This document shows positions 24,209-33,857 of a stretch of DNA of 64,000 nt, one piece after another. The notes beneath the pieces are model-generated. The model did no database searches and was not told the DNA's origin. It saw only the letters and a list, made by a program, of their open reading frames with translations. The DNA is from Zygnema cylindricum (taxonomy: Eukaryota > Streptophyta > Zygnematophyceae > Zygnematales > Zygnemataceae): positions 17,146-81,145 of the forward strand of contig JBBHKE010002332.1 in assembly GCA_037447655.1 (NCBI GenBank), read 5' to 3'. Within the stretch, counting starts at the first letter, position 1. The number at the start of each line of letters is the position of its first letter. A program made the translations under genes and the position numbers.

Positions 24209-24407
24209 GGGTATGTTGTAACGCGCCCCTCCATATACGATAGGAATTGTCCCATCCAATAAAATGAGACGATTTAGATTATGTTCTTTAGTTGGGACCG
24301 GTGCTTTGATGCCATCTGGCGCGATGTCGGCCACTCGAAGTGCGAGAGTCGGATAGTTTTGGAGAAGCTCAAGAAGTTGCTCAAGGATTGGTCCACGCAA
24401 TTCGAAT
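24209..24407 (-). CDS. Single exon of a TSG101/ELC-type UEV domain (ESCRT-I), partial
   Basis: The exon is bounded by acceptor ttatttttag and donor GTAAGAGG and encodes 66 residues, including PILEQLLELLQNYPTLALRV and LLDGTIPIVYGGARYNIP. The pattern L..L...YP.L.......(30)....DGTIP..Y.G..YNIP is the N-terminal part of the ubiquitin E2 variant domain of TSG101 / plant ELC. In ESCRT-I, that domain binds ubiquitinated cargo at endosomes (family knowledge). It lies at the start of the domain, so flanking exons are needed. I searched the minus strand down to 20.7 kb by eye for the continuation (a WLL..YP..PP motif) and did not find it. It is therefore either an isolated exon (pseudogene fragment) or part of a gene with distant exons. 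The exon-entry phase is 1 and the exit phase is 0. Confidence 0.68.
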
Positions 24408-24628
24408 CTAAAAATAAGAAAAAAAACGACAAGAACAAAAAAAAAAATGTTTCTTCAAGAACTTGATGAGGGATTGGTCCACAAGATTCGATTATAAAGA
24501 AACAACAAAAAAACAACAAATAAAAAATAGAAACGTGATCAAGGATTGGTCTACAAGATTCAATTCTAAAAATCAAAAGAAAAAAAAATGTTTCAACAAG
24601 TTGATCGAGGATTGGTCCACAAGATTCC
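24408..24628 (-). repeat. Tandem duplicates of the UEV exon's 3' splice site and exon start
   Basis: Upstream of the UEV exon on the same strand there are three further copies of a 66-86-bp unit. Each consists of a T-rich tract, an acceptor-like ag and the exon start AATCGAATCTTGTGGACCAA TCC. On the plus strand the ggattggt cores lie at 24385, 24471, 24543 and 24609. Two of the three extra copies keep the AG (tttttag and tttgag), and one has lost it. The units encode ESCGPILDQ-like peptides similar to the exon's LRGPILEQ. Confidence 0.75.
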
Positions 24629-24644
24629 ATTCTCAAAAAAAAAA

Positions 24645-24780
24645 ACATATATATATATACACAAATGTACACATACACAGATATAAACATTCATTTCTAT
24701 GTATATATATGTATATATATATATCATATATATTCATATATATACATTATACGTGAATATATAGCACATATATATGTAAG
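24645..24780. repeat. (TA)n / acacata simple repeat
   Basis: Alternating tatatata, cacata and catatatatt words form low-complexity DNA between the UEV acceptor repeats and the CT tract. No gene is present. Confidence 0.8.
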
Positions 24781-24883
24781 CATCTCTCTCTCTCCCTCTC
24801 TCCCTCCCTCTTTCCCTCCCTCTTTCCCTCCCTCTTTCCCTCCCTCTTTCCCTCCCTCTTTCCCTCCCTCTTTCCCTCCCTCT
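24781..24883 (+). repeat. (CCCTCCCTCTTT)n minisatellite, cut by an assembly gap
   Basis: A 12-bp unit tccctccctctt is repeated about eight times and stops at a run of ten N (24884-24893). The true length is unknown. A (GGAGAA)-type purine tract follows at 24934-25020. Confidence 0.85.
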
Positions 24884-25044
24884 NNNNNNNNNNGCAAGAA
24901 GACGGAGCACCGTAAAAGAGAGAGTGCACCATAGGGAGAAGGAGAGGGAGAAGGAGAGGGAGAAGCAGGAGAAAGAGAGGCAGAGGGAGAGGGGGAGGGG
25001 GAGGGAGGGGTAGGGAGGGTGAGAGGGCCTAAGGACAGACAGTT

Positions 25045-25400
25045 ACCACGTGAGAGAGAAAATGCCACGAGGCAGAAGAACGTAAGAACTGTTTCCGGTG
25101 TAAAGTGACAGGTAGCTAACTTACCTGCCACGTGGCAGAGTGTGTAACCTTCACGGAAGAACCGGGTGCCACGTGGTACAGCGAATCAAAAGCGATGCCA
25201 CGTGTCGTCAAGAGAAATTTCTCAGGCAGACTGCCAGTGAGACAGTCCGTGTGCCTCCACGTGGCACCGGAATTACGGAACAAGAAGAATAGGCTCTCCA
25301 CATAGAAATCTTCTTTCCATCGCAAGGTACAGACGATTGGAGAAGATTGCCACGTGGCTGCTGAAACGGAGAAACTTTGACTGGAGAAAATGACCACGTG
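25045..25400. promoter_or_regulatory. Cluster of CCACGTGG (G-box / ABRE-like) motifs
   Basis: Within about 355 bp the core CCACGTG occurs near 25045, 25128, 25167, 25195, 25257, 25349 and 25393, mostly as the extended palindrome GCCACGTGGC, plus a degenerate gccacgagg at 25064. CACGTG is the G-box bound by plant bZIP and bHLH factors (established knowledge). The spacing is irregular, so this is not a simple tandem repeat. No promoter or transcript start can be assigned to it from sequence alone. Confidence 0.5.
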
Positions 25401-25449
25401 GCAGGAGAAAGTATCTGTATAGTACGGTTTAGTACTGTTCAGTATTGTT

Positions 25450-25491
25450 CCGTACTGTAGGTTTCAGACCGTACACTCACCTACAGTACGG
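25450..25491. other. Perfect 13-bp stem hairpin
   Basis: ccgtactgtaggt and acctacagtacgg are perfect complements separated by 16 bases. No T-tract or coding sequence precedes it, so I do not call it a terminator. It may be a transposon end or a small foldback. Confidence 0.5.
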
Positions 25492-25530
25492 TATCAAGCT
25501 TCGCGAGGAGAGTCCCACGGCCGGTACAGC

Positions 25531-25746
25531 ACACCGCGAATCGCTATTAGTGTTAATGTTTTTTTCGTCGCTTAAAACAAATTTTTTCCGTACACACTTG
25601 TCGGATTGTGGATCTGACGGTTGCGATTGAAAGGTAACATTCTTAGCTTCCGATTGGCGGTCTCAAATTGAAAATCGGACAAGTGTGTACGGAGAAAAGA
25701 TGTTTTGAGTGGCGAAAAAGTTATTAACCCTAATAGGTATACACGG
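25531..25746. mobile_element. MITE-A foldback subtype
   Basis: The left end acaccgcgaatcgctattag is intact; the right end (ccctaataggtatacacggt) is shortened. Inside is a long secondary inverted repeat: ttccgtacacacttgtcgga on the left and the complement of aaatcggacaagtgtgtacg on the right. The right half is shared with 12236-12376. A neighbouring copy starts within 2 bp. Confidence 0.65.
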
Positions 25747-25747
25747 T

Positions 25748-26072
25748 ACACCGCGAATCGTTATTAGTGTCAAAGTTTAAATAGTGTTAAAGAAAACTTA
25801 CCATAATTGATGCTAATTAAGAATTTGATTTTTTTTTCTTAAAAGGTGTATTCTAATTTCGGCATTATGCTAATTTGGGAACAGCAAAAATGGAATATTC
25901 GCAAAAATAAATACGATTATATACATTACACTACGAATCGTAATTAGAGTAATGAAAAAATTAGAGTACAAAAACTAAAAAGAAAATTAGAGTAATGAAC
26001 GCTAATTTATGTGATAGAGCTGTTTCAACTATGAAGTTTACTCTAAATTATTCAAGTACTCTAATTTGTAAT
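25748..26072. mobile_element. MITE-A-derived sequence, partial copies
   Basis: acaccgcgaatcgttattag at 25748 and acactacgaatcgtaattag at 25929 are two left terminal repeats. The intervening and following DNA repeats gtaatgaacgctaattt and ttagagtaatg words. I could not pair either end with a right terminus. The second copy is cut by element B at 26073. Confidence 0.4.
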
Positions 26073-26502
26073 GTTGTGTATCGGTAAGGATTTGCCGATA
26101 ACCGATATGGGCCTTTTTTCGGGTAGCCGATAATCGATATATCGGTACGTAGATATATGTACGGATTGTACAGATAAACGTACGGCCAATCATAAACGTA
26201 AATCAGAAACAAAAATAAACGTACTGAGGTGCCTACCAATCAGATCATTTGTACAGGCTGAAAGTACAGTATCCGGCATAAGATATGTACGGATTTAGTA
26301 CGGCTCCAGTTAAAAAGATGTACCTCTCACATCCGACATTATGGTTTGTCCCTTTCTTCATTCGGATCCACTGGAAACCTGCCACGTGTACTACGGACAG
26401 AAATTACAGAAAGTACAAATATATCGGTAACTCTGACCGTTCGATAACAAATAACTATCGGTATCGGTGTTATCGCGATAACTTTTTTACCGATACACAA
26501 CA
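26073..26502. mobile_element. Element B (second inverted-repeat family)
   Basis: The ends gttgtgtatcggtaa (26073) and ttaccgatacacaac (26488-26502) are perfect 15-bp inverted repeats. Subterminal DNA on both sides is made of cgataac, tatcggta and tatcgcgata words. The right end is nearly identical to 1661-1676. The interior contains repeated gtacgg/cgtacg segments. The TSD is unresolved and there is no transposase, so the superfamily is unknown. Confidence 0.6.
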
Positions 26503-26744
26503 CTACTAATTTGGCACGCTAATATCCTCTATTGTAAATAAGGTATTCGTACAAAATTTGGCAAAACGTACAGTTTATCGTCACAATGACGTTTGCACTA
26601 TTCGGTTTGTTAAAACGCAGTTACATGATAACGACCAATATTAAATCATTATTTGTACTTTTTTACTAAATAAAGTACAATTTTGCACGGTCGCAGGTTG
26701 TCCGTACTCCACATTATTTTAAACGAACCTATATTAGAATTAAA

Positions 26745-28940
26745 AATGCTAATTGGAATTGGGATGATAGAGTGGGGATGATTTTAGTGAAAGACAGTAC
26801 CATAGAACTTAGGAGAGAAAGTCCGAGTGTTCAAGCATTGGCTGCAAGATCTGATTGGCGAAAGCATGATGAGGAAAAGGGAAAGGATCCTTATCGAAAC
26901 TTTGGAGGAAAAAGACAAGGAGGTGGCATATTTGATCAACAAGGGAGAGGAGCTCTTCGAGGTGGATTATGTCACTTCTGCAAGAAACCCGACATTATAT
27001 GGCAAATTGTGTCAAGTTTGCAAATTTCCGACTTAATGATGGACAAGGTTCCTCAAAAGATGGAGGAAAGAAAAAGGCTTTTCTGACTCAAGTTCATGAC
27101 GAGGAAGAAGATGACGTAACCGAACTGGAAGAGGAGCTTGAGGAGCTGCTTTTTAAACCAAAAACCATTGAGAAGCATGCAGATATTCTACGGAGACAAA
27201 AGTGTGCTTTCGGAGGTAAGAGGGATCCACCTGAAGATGGTTGGATCATAGACTCAGGGGCCTCAATGCATATGTGCAAGGATAAGAGGTGGTATACTAA
27301 ATTAAGAAAAATTCCAATAGTTGAGATAGAGTATGGAGATGGTAGAGTAGAAACCACAAGTCTTGTTAGATCGGTTGATTTAAAAGTTCTAGTTGATGGA
27401 AAGGTTTCAATTGTAACACTCTCAAATGTTTTTTACATTCCACAGGTTAGCAAGAATCTAGTCTTTACACCTGTTCTAGATGAAAAATAGTTCGAAACCA
27501 AAACTAAGAAAGGAATCTTCACAGCTAGCTTTGATAACGAGGTTTATTTCATAGCTGAATATGGTAGTCAAGGAATGTTCAGAATTGTACTTTGTAGTGA
27601 AAAAGGTGTTCTCTACTCGTGTGGAGGTGATATGATGCTTTGGAAGAAGAGGTTGGGGCATGTGAATCTAGATAGATAAAAGAAAATGAAGAAAAAAGGA
27701 ATAGTGGATGGAATTGAGTTTGGAGATGATGAGACCTCAAATGATTGTAGTGGATTTGTCGAAGGGAAGATTCATAGACTTCCATTTCCAAAGGCATCCA
27801 CATTAAGAAGAGAGAAAGTATTAGATCTAGTTCATATTGATATTTGGGGACCAGCTAGGTATGCTTCACATGGGGGGAAAAGATGGATGCTAACCATTAC
27901 AGGTGACTGGTCTAGATACGATAAGGTATATTTTCTTAGATATAAGTCAAAGGTACTAAGATGTTTCAAAGAATACAAAGTATGGAGTGAAAAATTACAT
28001 GAAACCTCGATAAAAGAGATAAGATGTGATAATGGGAAAGAATACACCTTAAAGGAATTTGACAATTTCTTAAACAAGAAGGAATCCATCATGAGAAAAT
28101 TGTTCATTATAATCCGAAATAAAATGGAGTAGCAGAATTAGTGAATAGAACTTTAGGAGATATGTCCATAAGTATGCTAACTGATAAAAGAATAGGATTG
28201 CCATTTTGGGGTGAGTCTATGAACTATGCTAACTTCATCAAAAATAGAGTGCTAACTTCAGTAAATAATGAGGAAACTCCGTATGAAAGGTGGACGGAAA
28301 GAAAACCAGATTTGTCTAGTTTGAGAGTGTTCGAAAGTCAAGTCTACAGTTTGGATTCCGATAAGACTAAATGGAAGTTAGAGGGAAGAGAGAAATCAAG
28401 ATATCTTCTAGGATATGATGAAAGAACAAAAGGATATCGAGTGTATGACTTGAAAAAGAGAGATATCATTTTGGTAAAACACATAGCGGTGATGAATGAA
28501 GTAAAGTTTATTGATCCATTCAAATATAACAAAGAAGTCAAAATCAGATTTGAATCAGTTCAGTATTCTGACTTTGACCTGGGAAATGAAGAGAAGAAAG
28601 ACAGGGAGAAGGAAAAATCTGCAGATGTGCCAAAGGAGAAGGACGAAAAGACAACATCCGAGGTAACACCACAATACGAAGTGGAAACCGACGAGGAACT
28701 TGATCAAACACTTGAATTGGAAGATAGGGGAGATGAAAATCTTCCTAAACAAAACCCGAGGATGCCTTCCATACCAGCGTCAAATTTTGAAAGAGGAAAA
28801 AAAAGTAGTAAACGGCTTCATAAAGGACATGTAAATAACAAACTCACAAAGATGTCTCACCCATTAGAACCTCAAACATACTTCGAGGCCATAAATACCC
28901 CAGAAAGTAGCCGGTGGATCACGACCATCAATGAAGAAAT
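26745..28940 (+). pseudogene. Copia family-1 outer element: gag (5'-truncated), protease, integrase
   Basis: Gag begins in mid-gene. The CCHC knuckle (CHFCKKP.., then HYMANC in another frame) is split by a frameshift near 26990. The protease has the DSGAS active site in WIIDSGASMHMC (27238-27275). The GAG-pre-integrase and DDE integrase core follow (VHIDIWGPA, IRCDNGKEYT, and NGVAELVNRTL, in which the third catalytic E is retained), with stops or frameshifts at about 27490, 27678 and 28130. The linker after integrase (PLEPQTYFEAINTPESSRWI) runs to NEEI, where a second copy has inserted at 28941. No 5' LTR is present; homology to the minus-strand relative at 53.4-57 kb starts around 26745. A Ty1/copia polyprotein is normally one frame, so this copy is dead. 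Confidence 0.85.
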
Positions 28941-29044
28941 TGTTGAAAAGAGGTAATTAATAGTTCACTTCCCTATTTTAGTTTTGTTTTAAAGAAAGAG
29001 AGTGAGGATCAAAGGCGCGCCATGGCTGCCGCCATATTTAGAAA

Positions 29045-30487
29045 GTGGCAGTTTTTGCAGATAAACTAAACCCAGATAATACCATTGAGAGATATAAGGC
29101 TTGGTTGGTTGTTAAAGGTTATACTCAAAAAGAAGGAATAGACTATGAAGAAACCTTTGCACGCGTAGTAAGATTCCCTTTTGTTAAAATCCTCTTAAGT
29201 TTAGCCGCAGTAGACGATATGGAAATACACTAGATGGATATTAAAACCGCCGTTTTACACGGAGAGTTGGAAGAAGAAATCAACACGAGGCAATTAGAAG
29301 GATTTGTGGAAAGTGGAGAAGAAAAGAAGGTGTGCAAACTGATAAAATCACTTTATGGCCTTAAACAAGCCCCGCGACAATGGAACATAAAATTGGACAA
29401 ATTTTTGACAGGTTTGGGATACATTAGAATAAGTTCAGATCACTCTATATATATATTCGAGGATGAAAATGGAGTGATATTTATTTCTATTTATGTTGAT
29501 GATTTGTTAATCTTAAGCAAGTTCTTAGATAAAATTAACAAACACAAATAGGATATGAGAAGTCGGTTTGACATTAAAGATCTCGGCGAAGCAAAATACA
29601 TTTTGGGGATTCAAATGGAGACAGATAGAGGGAATAGAAATATAAGACTCACTCAAAAAGAAGTTATCGGTAATATGCTAAAAAAGTTTCGGATGGAGAA
29701 AGCAAGTGGGTGTACAACTCCCATGGATCTAAAGAAAGTATCGAAGGGGAGTGAAGAGGGAGGGATATTGATTTTGAATGATGAGATAGATGAGGAAAAA
29801 AAGAGGTTTATGGAAGGAATTTCTTATAGGCAAATTGTAGGTAGTTTAATTTACTTTATGAATTGTACACGTCAGAACATAACTCCGACTGTAGGTGTTC
29901 TCAGTACAAGTCTAAATGAACCTAGGAAAAGAGACTAGGAAGCAGCCAAAAGAGTGATGAGATGTTTGGTGGGAACAAGGGAATTATGGTTGAATTTGGG
30001 AGGAGAGCACACTTACATCACCACTTGGAGCGATGCCAGTTATGGGGATTTGCCTTTGAGACAATATACGACTGGATATGTGTTGCAAATTGGATCTGGT
30101 GCATGCTGTTGGAGTAGCAAACAACAGAAAGTAGTTGCTCAGTCCAATATGGAGGCTGAATACATGGCTTCATGTGCTGCCACTAAAGAATTAATGTGGG
30201 TAAAATCTCTCGTGGATGAACTTGGGTTCATAAAATTTGGGACTCAGAATGTCTTTTGTGATAATCAAGCTGTTATCTCTATCGCAGCTAATCCAAAACA
30301 CCATTTCAAAGCTAAATATATGGATATAAGACTAAGCTTTGTCAGAGAGAAGGTTGAGGATAAAATAATTAAACTGGTTCATAAAAGTGATAAAAGTATG
30401 ATTGCAGACATGATGACAAAACCGGTACCTTCTCCTAAGTTAAAATTTCGCAGAGAAAATTGTGGACTTAAATTAAAAGTTGACTAA
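29045..30487 (+). pseudogene. Reverse transcriptase-RNase H of the nested Copia copy
   Basis: The RT fragment runs from LNPDNTIERYKAWLVVKGYT through SLYGLKQAPRQWN and the catalytic IYVDDLLILSK box. RNase H follows (TWSDASYGDLPLRQYTTGYV, NMEAEYMASC, HHFKAKYMDIRL). Stops occur after DDMEIH (29231), NKHK (29549) and KRD (29936). All are present at the same places in the outer copy. The RT start (WELVDCPP..) is missing because of the deletion from the 5' LTR. Confidence 0.85.
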
Positions 30488-30500
30488 GAATGAAGGGGAG

Positions 30501-31410
30501 TGTTGAAAAAAAATAATTAATATTCACTTCAAAATTTAGACACTTGAGTGAAGAGAGAGAGAGAGAGAGAGAGTCACCATGGGTGCCGCCATAGTCAAAG
30601 AGAAACATGCAGACAGGCACACAGATTGATAGATTGCCAAAATGTTGGCTTAAACCAGATTTGAACTTAGGTGTGCAAGGTACTACATAAACGTACGCCT
30701 TAACCATTATGGCGTTCACAAAACGATACATGCATTCAGTTTGCTATTTATTTAAAGCGTTACGCAAACGTCACTTTCATTAAAACATACCAAAATTGAA
30801 GAAACGACATCTATACTCAAAGGGCGCTCACGGACGCGAATCTAGCCGTGTAAAATACATGATCAGACGGACGTCGTTGCCCCCGCCAAACCCAAATGAA
30901 TCTTTGGCGGCTTTCGAACATAGCGGCGCGTTGTGCCACGTGGCGCCACATCATTGGACGCCGGAAAGGATGGGAGGAGGAACGATGGCTCCCATGTTGA
31001 CAAATGTTAACCAGAAGGCTATGTTGTACAATGGCCTGTACAATAAGTACATCGCCCATTGTACCTTCTTGTACTTTATAGTGTTCCTATTGGACTAGGG
31101 TTTAATAGTAGGTAGTCGTGAGTAGGCAGACCGAGACTTAGTAATATTTAGGTACCTCTCTCTCTAAGAGAGCTTGTAACTATAAAGGTCATCTTTGACC
31201 AGCCATAACTTACTGCTCGGGTGAGCAAATTCAGTGATTCTTTTTGCGTTTGAATCAGGGGAGTCTTGTCCTCACAAGGGTGAGAGTGGTCAGAATATTT
31301 GTGTGCCTGGGCGGCGCTTATTCAGCGGGAAAGTAGAAGGGGCAAATATTATCCTAGAGGCTTTACATAGGCTGCTCATTCTGTGGGTCAATGGAGACCA
31401 CAGAATTTCA
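30501..31410 (+). repeat. LTR A (3' LTR of the nested Copia copy)
   Basis: It starts TGTTGAAAAA after the polypurine stretch gaatgaaggggag and ends agaatttCA. It contains a (GA)n run near its start, a tRNA-like segment antisense at 30655-30717, a G-box (gccacgtggc) at about 30936, and paired gtacaatggcc/gtacaataagtac words. It is identical to LTR B up to about 31035, then diverges sharply. Confidence 0.85.
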
Positions 31411-32930
31411 GAAATCGCCTTTATCATGGAAACCAATTCATGGGAGTTGGTAGATTGTCCACCGGACAGAAAACCGATTGGATGTGAGTGGGTTTTTAAG
31501 CTTAAACTAAACCCAGATAATACCATTGAGAGATATAAGGCTTGGTTGGTTGTTAAAGGTTATACTCAAAAAGAAGGAAAAGACTTTAAAGAAACCTTTG
31601 CACGCGTAGTAAGATTCCCTTCTGTTAAAATCCTCTTAAGTTTAGCCGCAGCAGACGATATGGAAATACAGTAGATGGATATTAAAACCACCTTTTTACA
31701 AGGAGAGTTGGAAGAAGAAATCAACACGAGGCAATTAGAAGGATTTGTGGAAAATGGAGAAGAAAAGAAGGTGTGCAAACTGATAAAATCACTTTATGGC
31801 CTTAAACAAGCCCCGCGGCAATGGAACATAAAATTGGACAAATTTTTGACGGGTTTGGGATACATTAGAATAAGTTCAGATCACTCCATATATATATATT
31901 CGAGGATGAAAATGGAGTGATATTTATTTCTATTTATGTTGATGATTTGTTAATCTTAAGCAAGTCCTTAGATAAAATTAACAAACACAAATAGGATATG
32001 AGAAGTCGGTTTGACATTAAAGATCTCGGCGAAGCAAAATACATTTTGGGGATTCAAATGGAGACAGATAGAGGGAATAGAAATATAAGACTCACTCAAA
32101 AAGAAGTTATCGGTAATATGCTAAAAAAGTTTCGGATGGAGAAAGCAAGTGGGTGTACAACTCCCATGGATCTAAAGAAAGTATCGAAGGGGAGTGAAGA
32201 GGGAGGGATATTGATTTTGAATGATGAGATAGATGAGGAAAAAAAGAGGTTTATGGAAGGAATTTCTTATAGGCAAATTGTAGGTAGTTTAATTTACTTT
32301 ATGAATTGTACACGTCAGAACATAACTCCGACTGTAGGTGTTCTCAGTACAAGTCTAAATGAACCTAGGAAAAGAGACTAGGAAGCAGCCAAAAGAGTGA
32401 TGAGATGTTTGGTGGGAACAAGGGAATTATGGTTGAATTTGGGAGGAGAGCACACTTACATCACCACTTGGAGCGATGCCAGTTATGGGGATTTGCCTTT
32501 GAGACAATATACGACTGGATATGTGTTGCAAATTGGATCTGGTGCATGCTGTTGGAGTAGCAAACAACAGAAAGTAGTTGCTCAGTCCAATATGGAGGCT
32601 GAATACATGGCTTCATGTGCTGCCACTAAAGAATTAATGTGGGTAAAATCTCTCGTGGATGAACTTGGGTTCATAAAATTTGGGACTCAGAATGTCTTTT
32701 GTGATAATCAAGCTGTTATCTCTATCGCAGCTAATCCAAAACACCATTTCAAAGCTAAATATATGGATATAAGACTAAGCTTTGTCAGAGAGAAGGTTGA
32801 GGATAAAATAATTAAACTGGTTCATAAAAGTGATAAAAGTATGATTGCAGACATGATGACAAAACCGGTACCTTCTCCTAAGTTAAAATTTCGCAGAGAA
32901 AATTGTGGACTTAAATTAAAAGTTGACTAA
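31411..32930 (+). pseudogene. Reverse transcriptase-RNase H of the outer Copia copy
   Basis: Starting at the duplicated gaaat, the frame reads IAFIMETNSWELVDCPPDRK and continues through SLYGLKQAPRQWN. A 2-bp TA insertion near 31900 shifts the frame just before the YVDD region (still visible as IYVDDLLILSK). RNase H is as in the nested copy. From about 31905 it appears identical to the nested copy at a 2443-bp offset, including three stop positions; before that it differs at several residues (for example GIDYEE versus KDFKE). Confidence 0.85.
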
Positions 32931-32943
32931 GAATGAAGGGGAG

Positions 32944-33849
32944 TGTTGAAAAAAAATAATTAATATTCACTTCAAAATTTAGACACTTGAGTGAAGAGAG
33001 AGAGAGAGAGAGAGAGTCACCATGGGTGCCGCCATAGTCAAAGAGAAACATGCAGACAGGCACACAGATTGATAGATTGCCAAAATGTTGGCTTAAACCA
33101 GATTTGAACTTAGGTGTGCAAGGTACTACATAAACGTACGCCTTAACCATTATGGCGTTCACAAAACGATACATGCATTCAGTTTGCTATTTATTTAAAG
33201 CGTTACGCAAACGTCACTTTCATTAAAACATACCAAAATTGAAGAAACGACATCTATACTCAAAGGGCGCTCACGGACGCGAATCTAGCCGTGTAAAATA
33301 CATGATCAGACGGACGTCGTTGCCCCCGCCAAACCCAAATGAATCTTTGGCGGCTTTCGAACATAGCGGCGCGTTGTGCCACGTGGCGCCACATCATTGG
33401 ACGCCGGAAAGGATGGGAGGAGGAACGATGGCTCCCATGTTGACAAATGTTAACCAGAAGGCTATGTTGTACAATGGCCTTACAAGAAGTACAATCGGCC
33501 ACTATACCTTCTTGTACTATACACCCTTTTGATTGGCCGAGGGTAAAATAATAAGTAGTTTTGAGTAGGAGTTAAGGGATTTAGCGTGTTTGAGGCTCCT
33601 CTCTCCAGGTGACCTTTTGTATTTATAGGCCATCTTTGGCCAGCCATAACTAACTGCTCAGGGGAGAAAATTCAGTGATTCTTTTTGTGTTTGACTCAAG
33701 GGAATCTTATCCTCACACGGGTGAAGGTGTTCACAGATTTGTGTGCTTGGGCGGCGCTTATTCAGTGGGAAATTGAAAGGGTCAAATATTATCATAAGGA
33801 TTTACATAGGTTGCTCATTTTGTGGGTTAATGGATACCACAGAATTTCA
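32944..33849 (+). repeat. LTR B (3' LTR of the outer Copia copy)
   Basis: TGTTGAAAAA..agaatttCA, 906 bp. The first ~540 bp match LTR A perfectly by eye. From ggccttacaagaagtacaat on, it is clearly divergent from LTR A although still homologous (shared ggccatctttggccagccat and ggcggcgcttattca). It carries the same antisense tRNA-like segment (33098-33160). Confidence 0.85.
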
Positions 33850-33857
33850 GAGTTAAT

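Larger units (their letters stand above)
28941..31410 (+). mobile_element. Internally deleted Copia family-1 copy nested in the outer element, TSD gaaat
   Basis: The copy begins tgttgaaaagaggtaattaa, the LTR start, but only about 100 bp of 5' LTR remain (28941-29040) before a jump into reverse transcriptase. It ends with a complete 3' LTR (30501-31410). The host sequence before it ends gaaat (28936-28940) and the host sequence after it begins gaaat (31411-31415). Removing the insert restores the frame N-E-E-I-A-F-I-M. It retains no gag, protease or integrase, so it must have moved in trans or been deleted after insertion. Confidence 0.85.

Noticed and set aside
24274-24690. 138-codon minus frame across the UEV acceptor repeats
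   Set aside because: It is open because of T-rich units, but leaves the UEV frame at the true exon; explained better as duplicated splice-site units.
24724-25131. 135-codon minus frame reading through the N gap
   Set aside because: It consists of CCCT and GGAGAA repeats joined across unknown bases.
30655-30717. A genuine tRNA gene in LTR A
   Set aside because: A- and B-box-like words are present, but the acceptor, anticodon and T stems do not pair properly; kept only as a tRNA-like segment.
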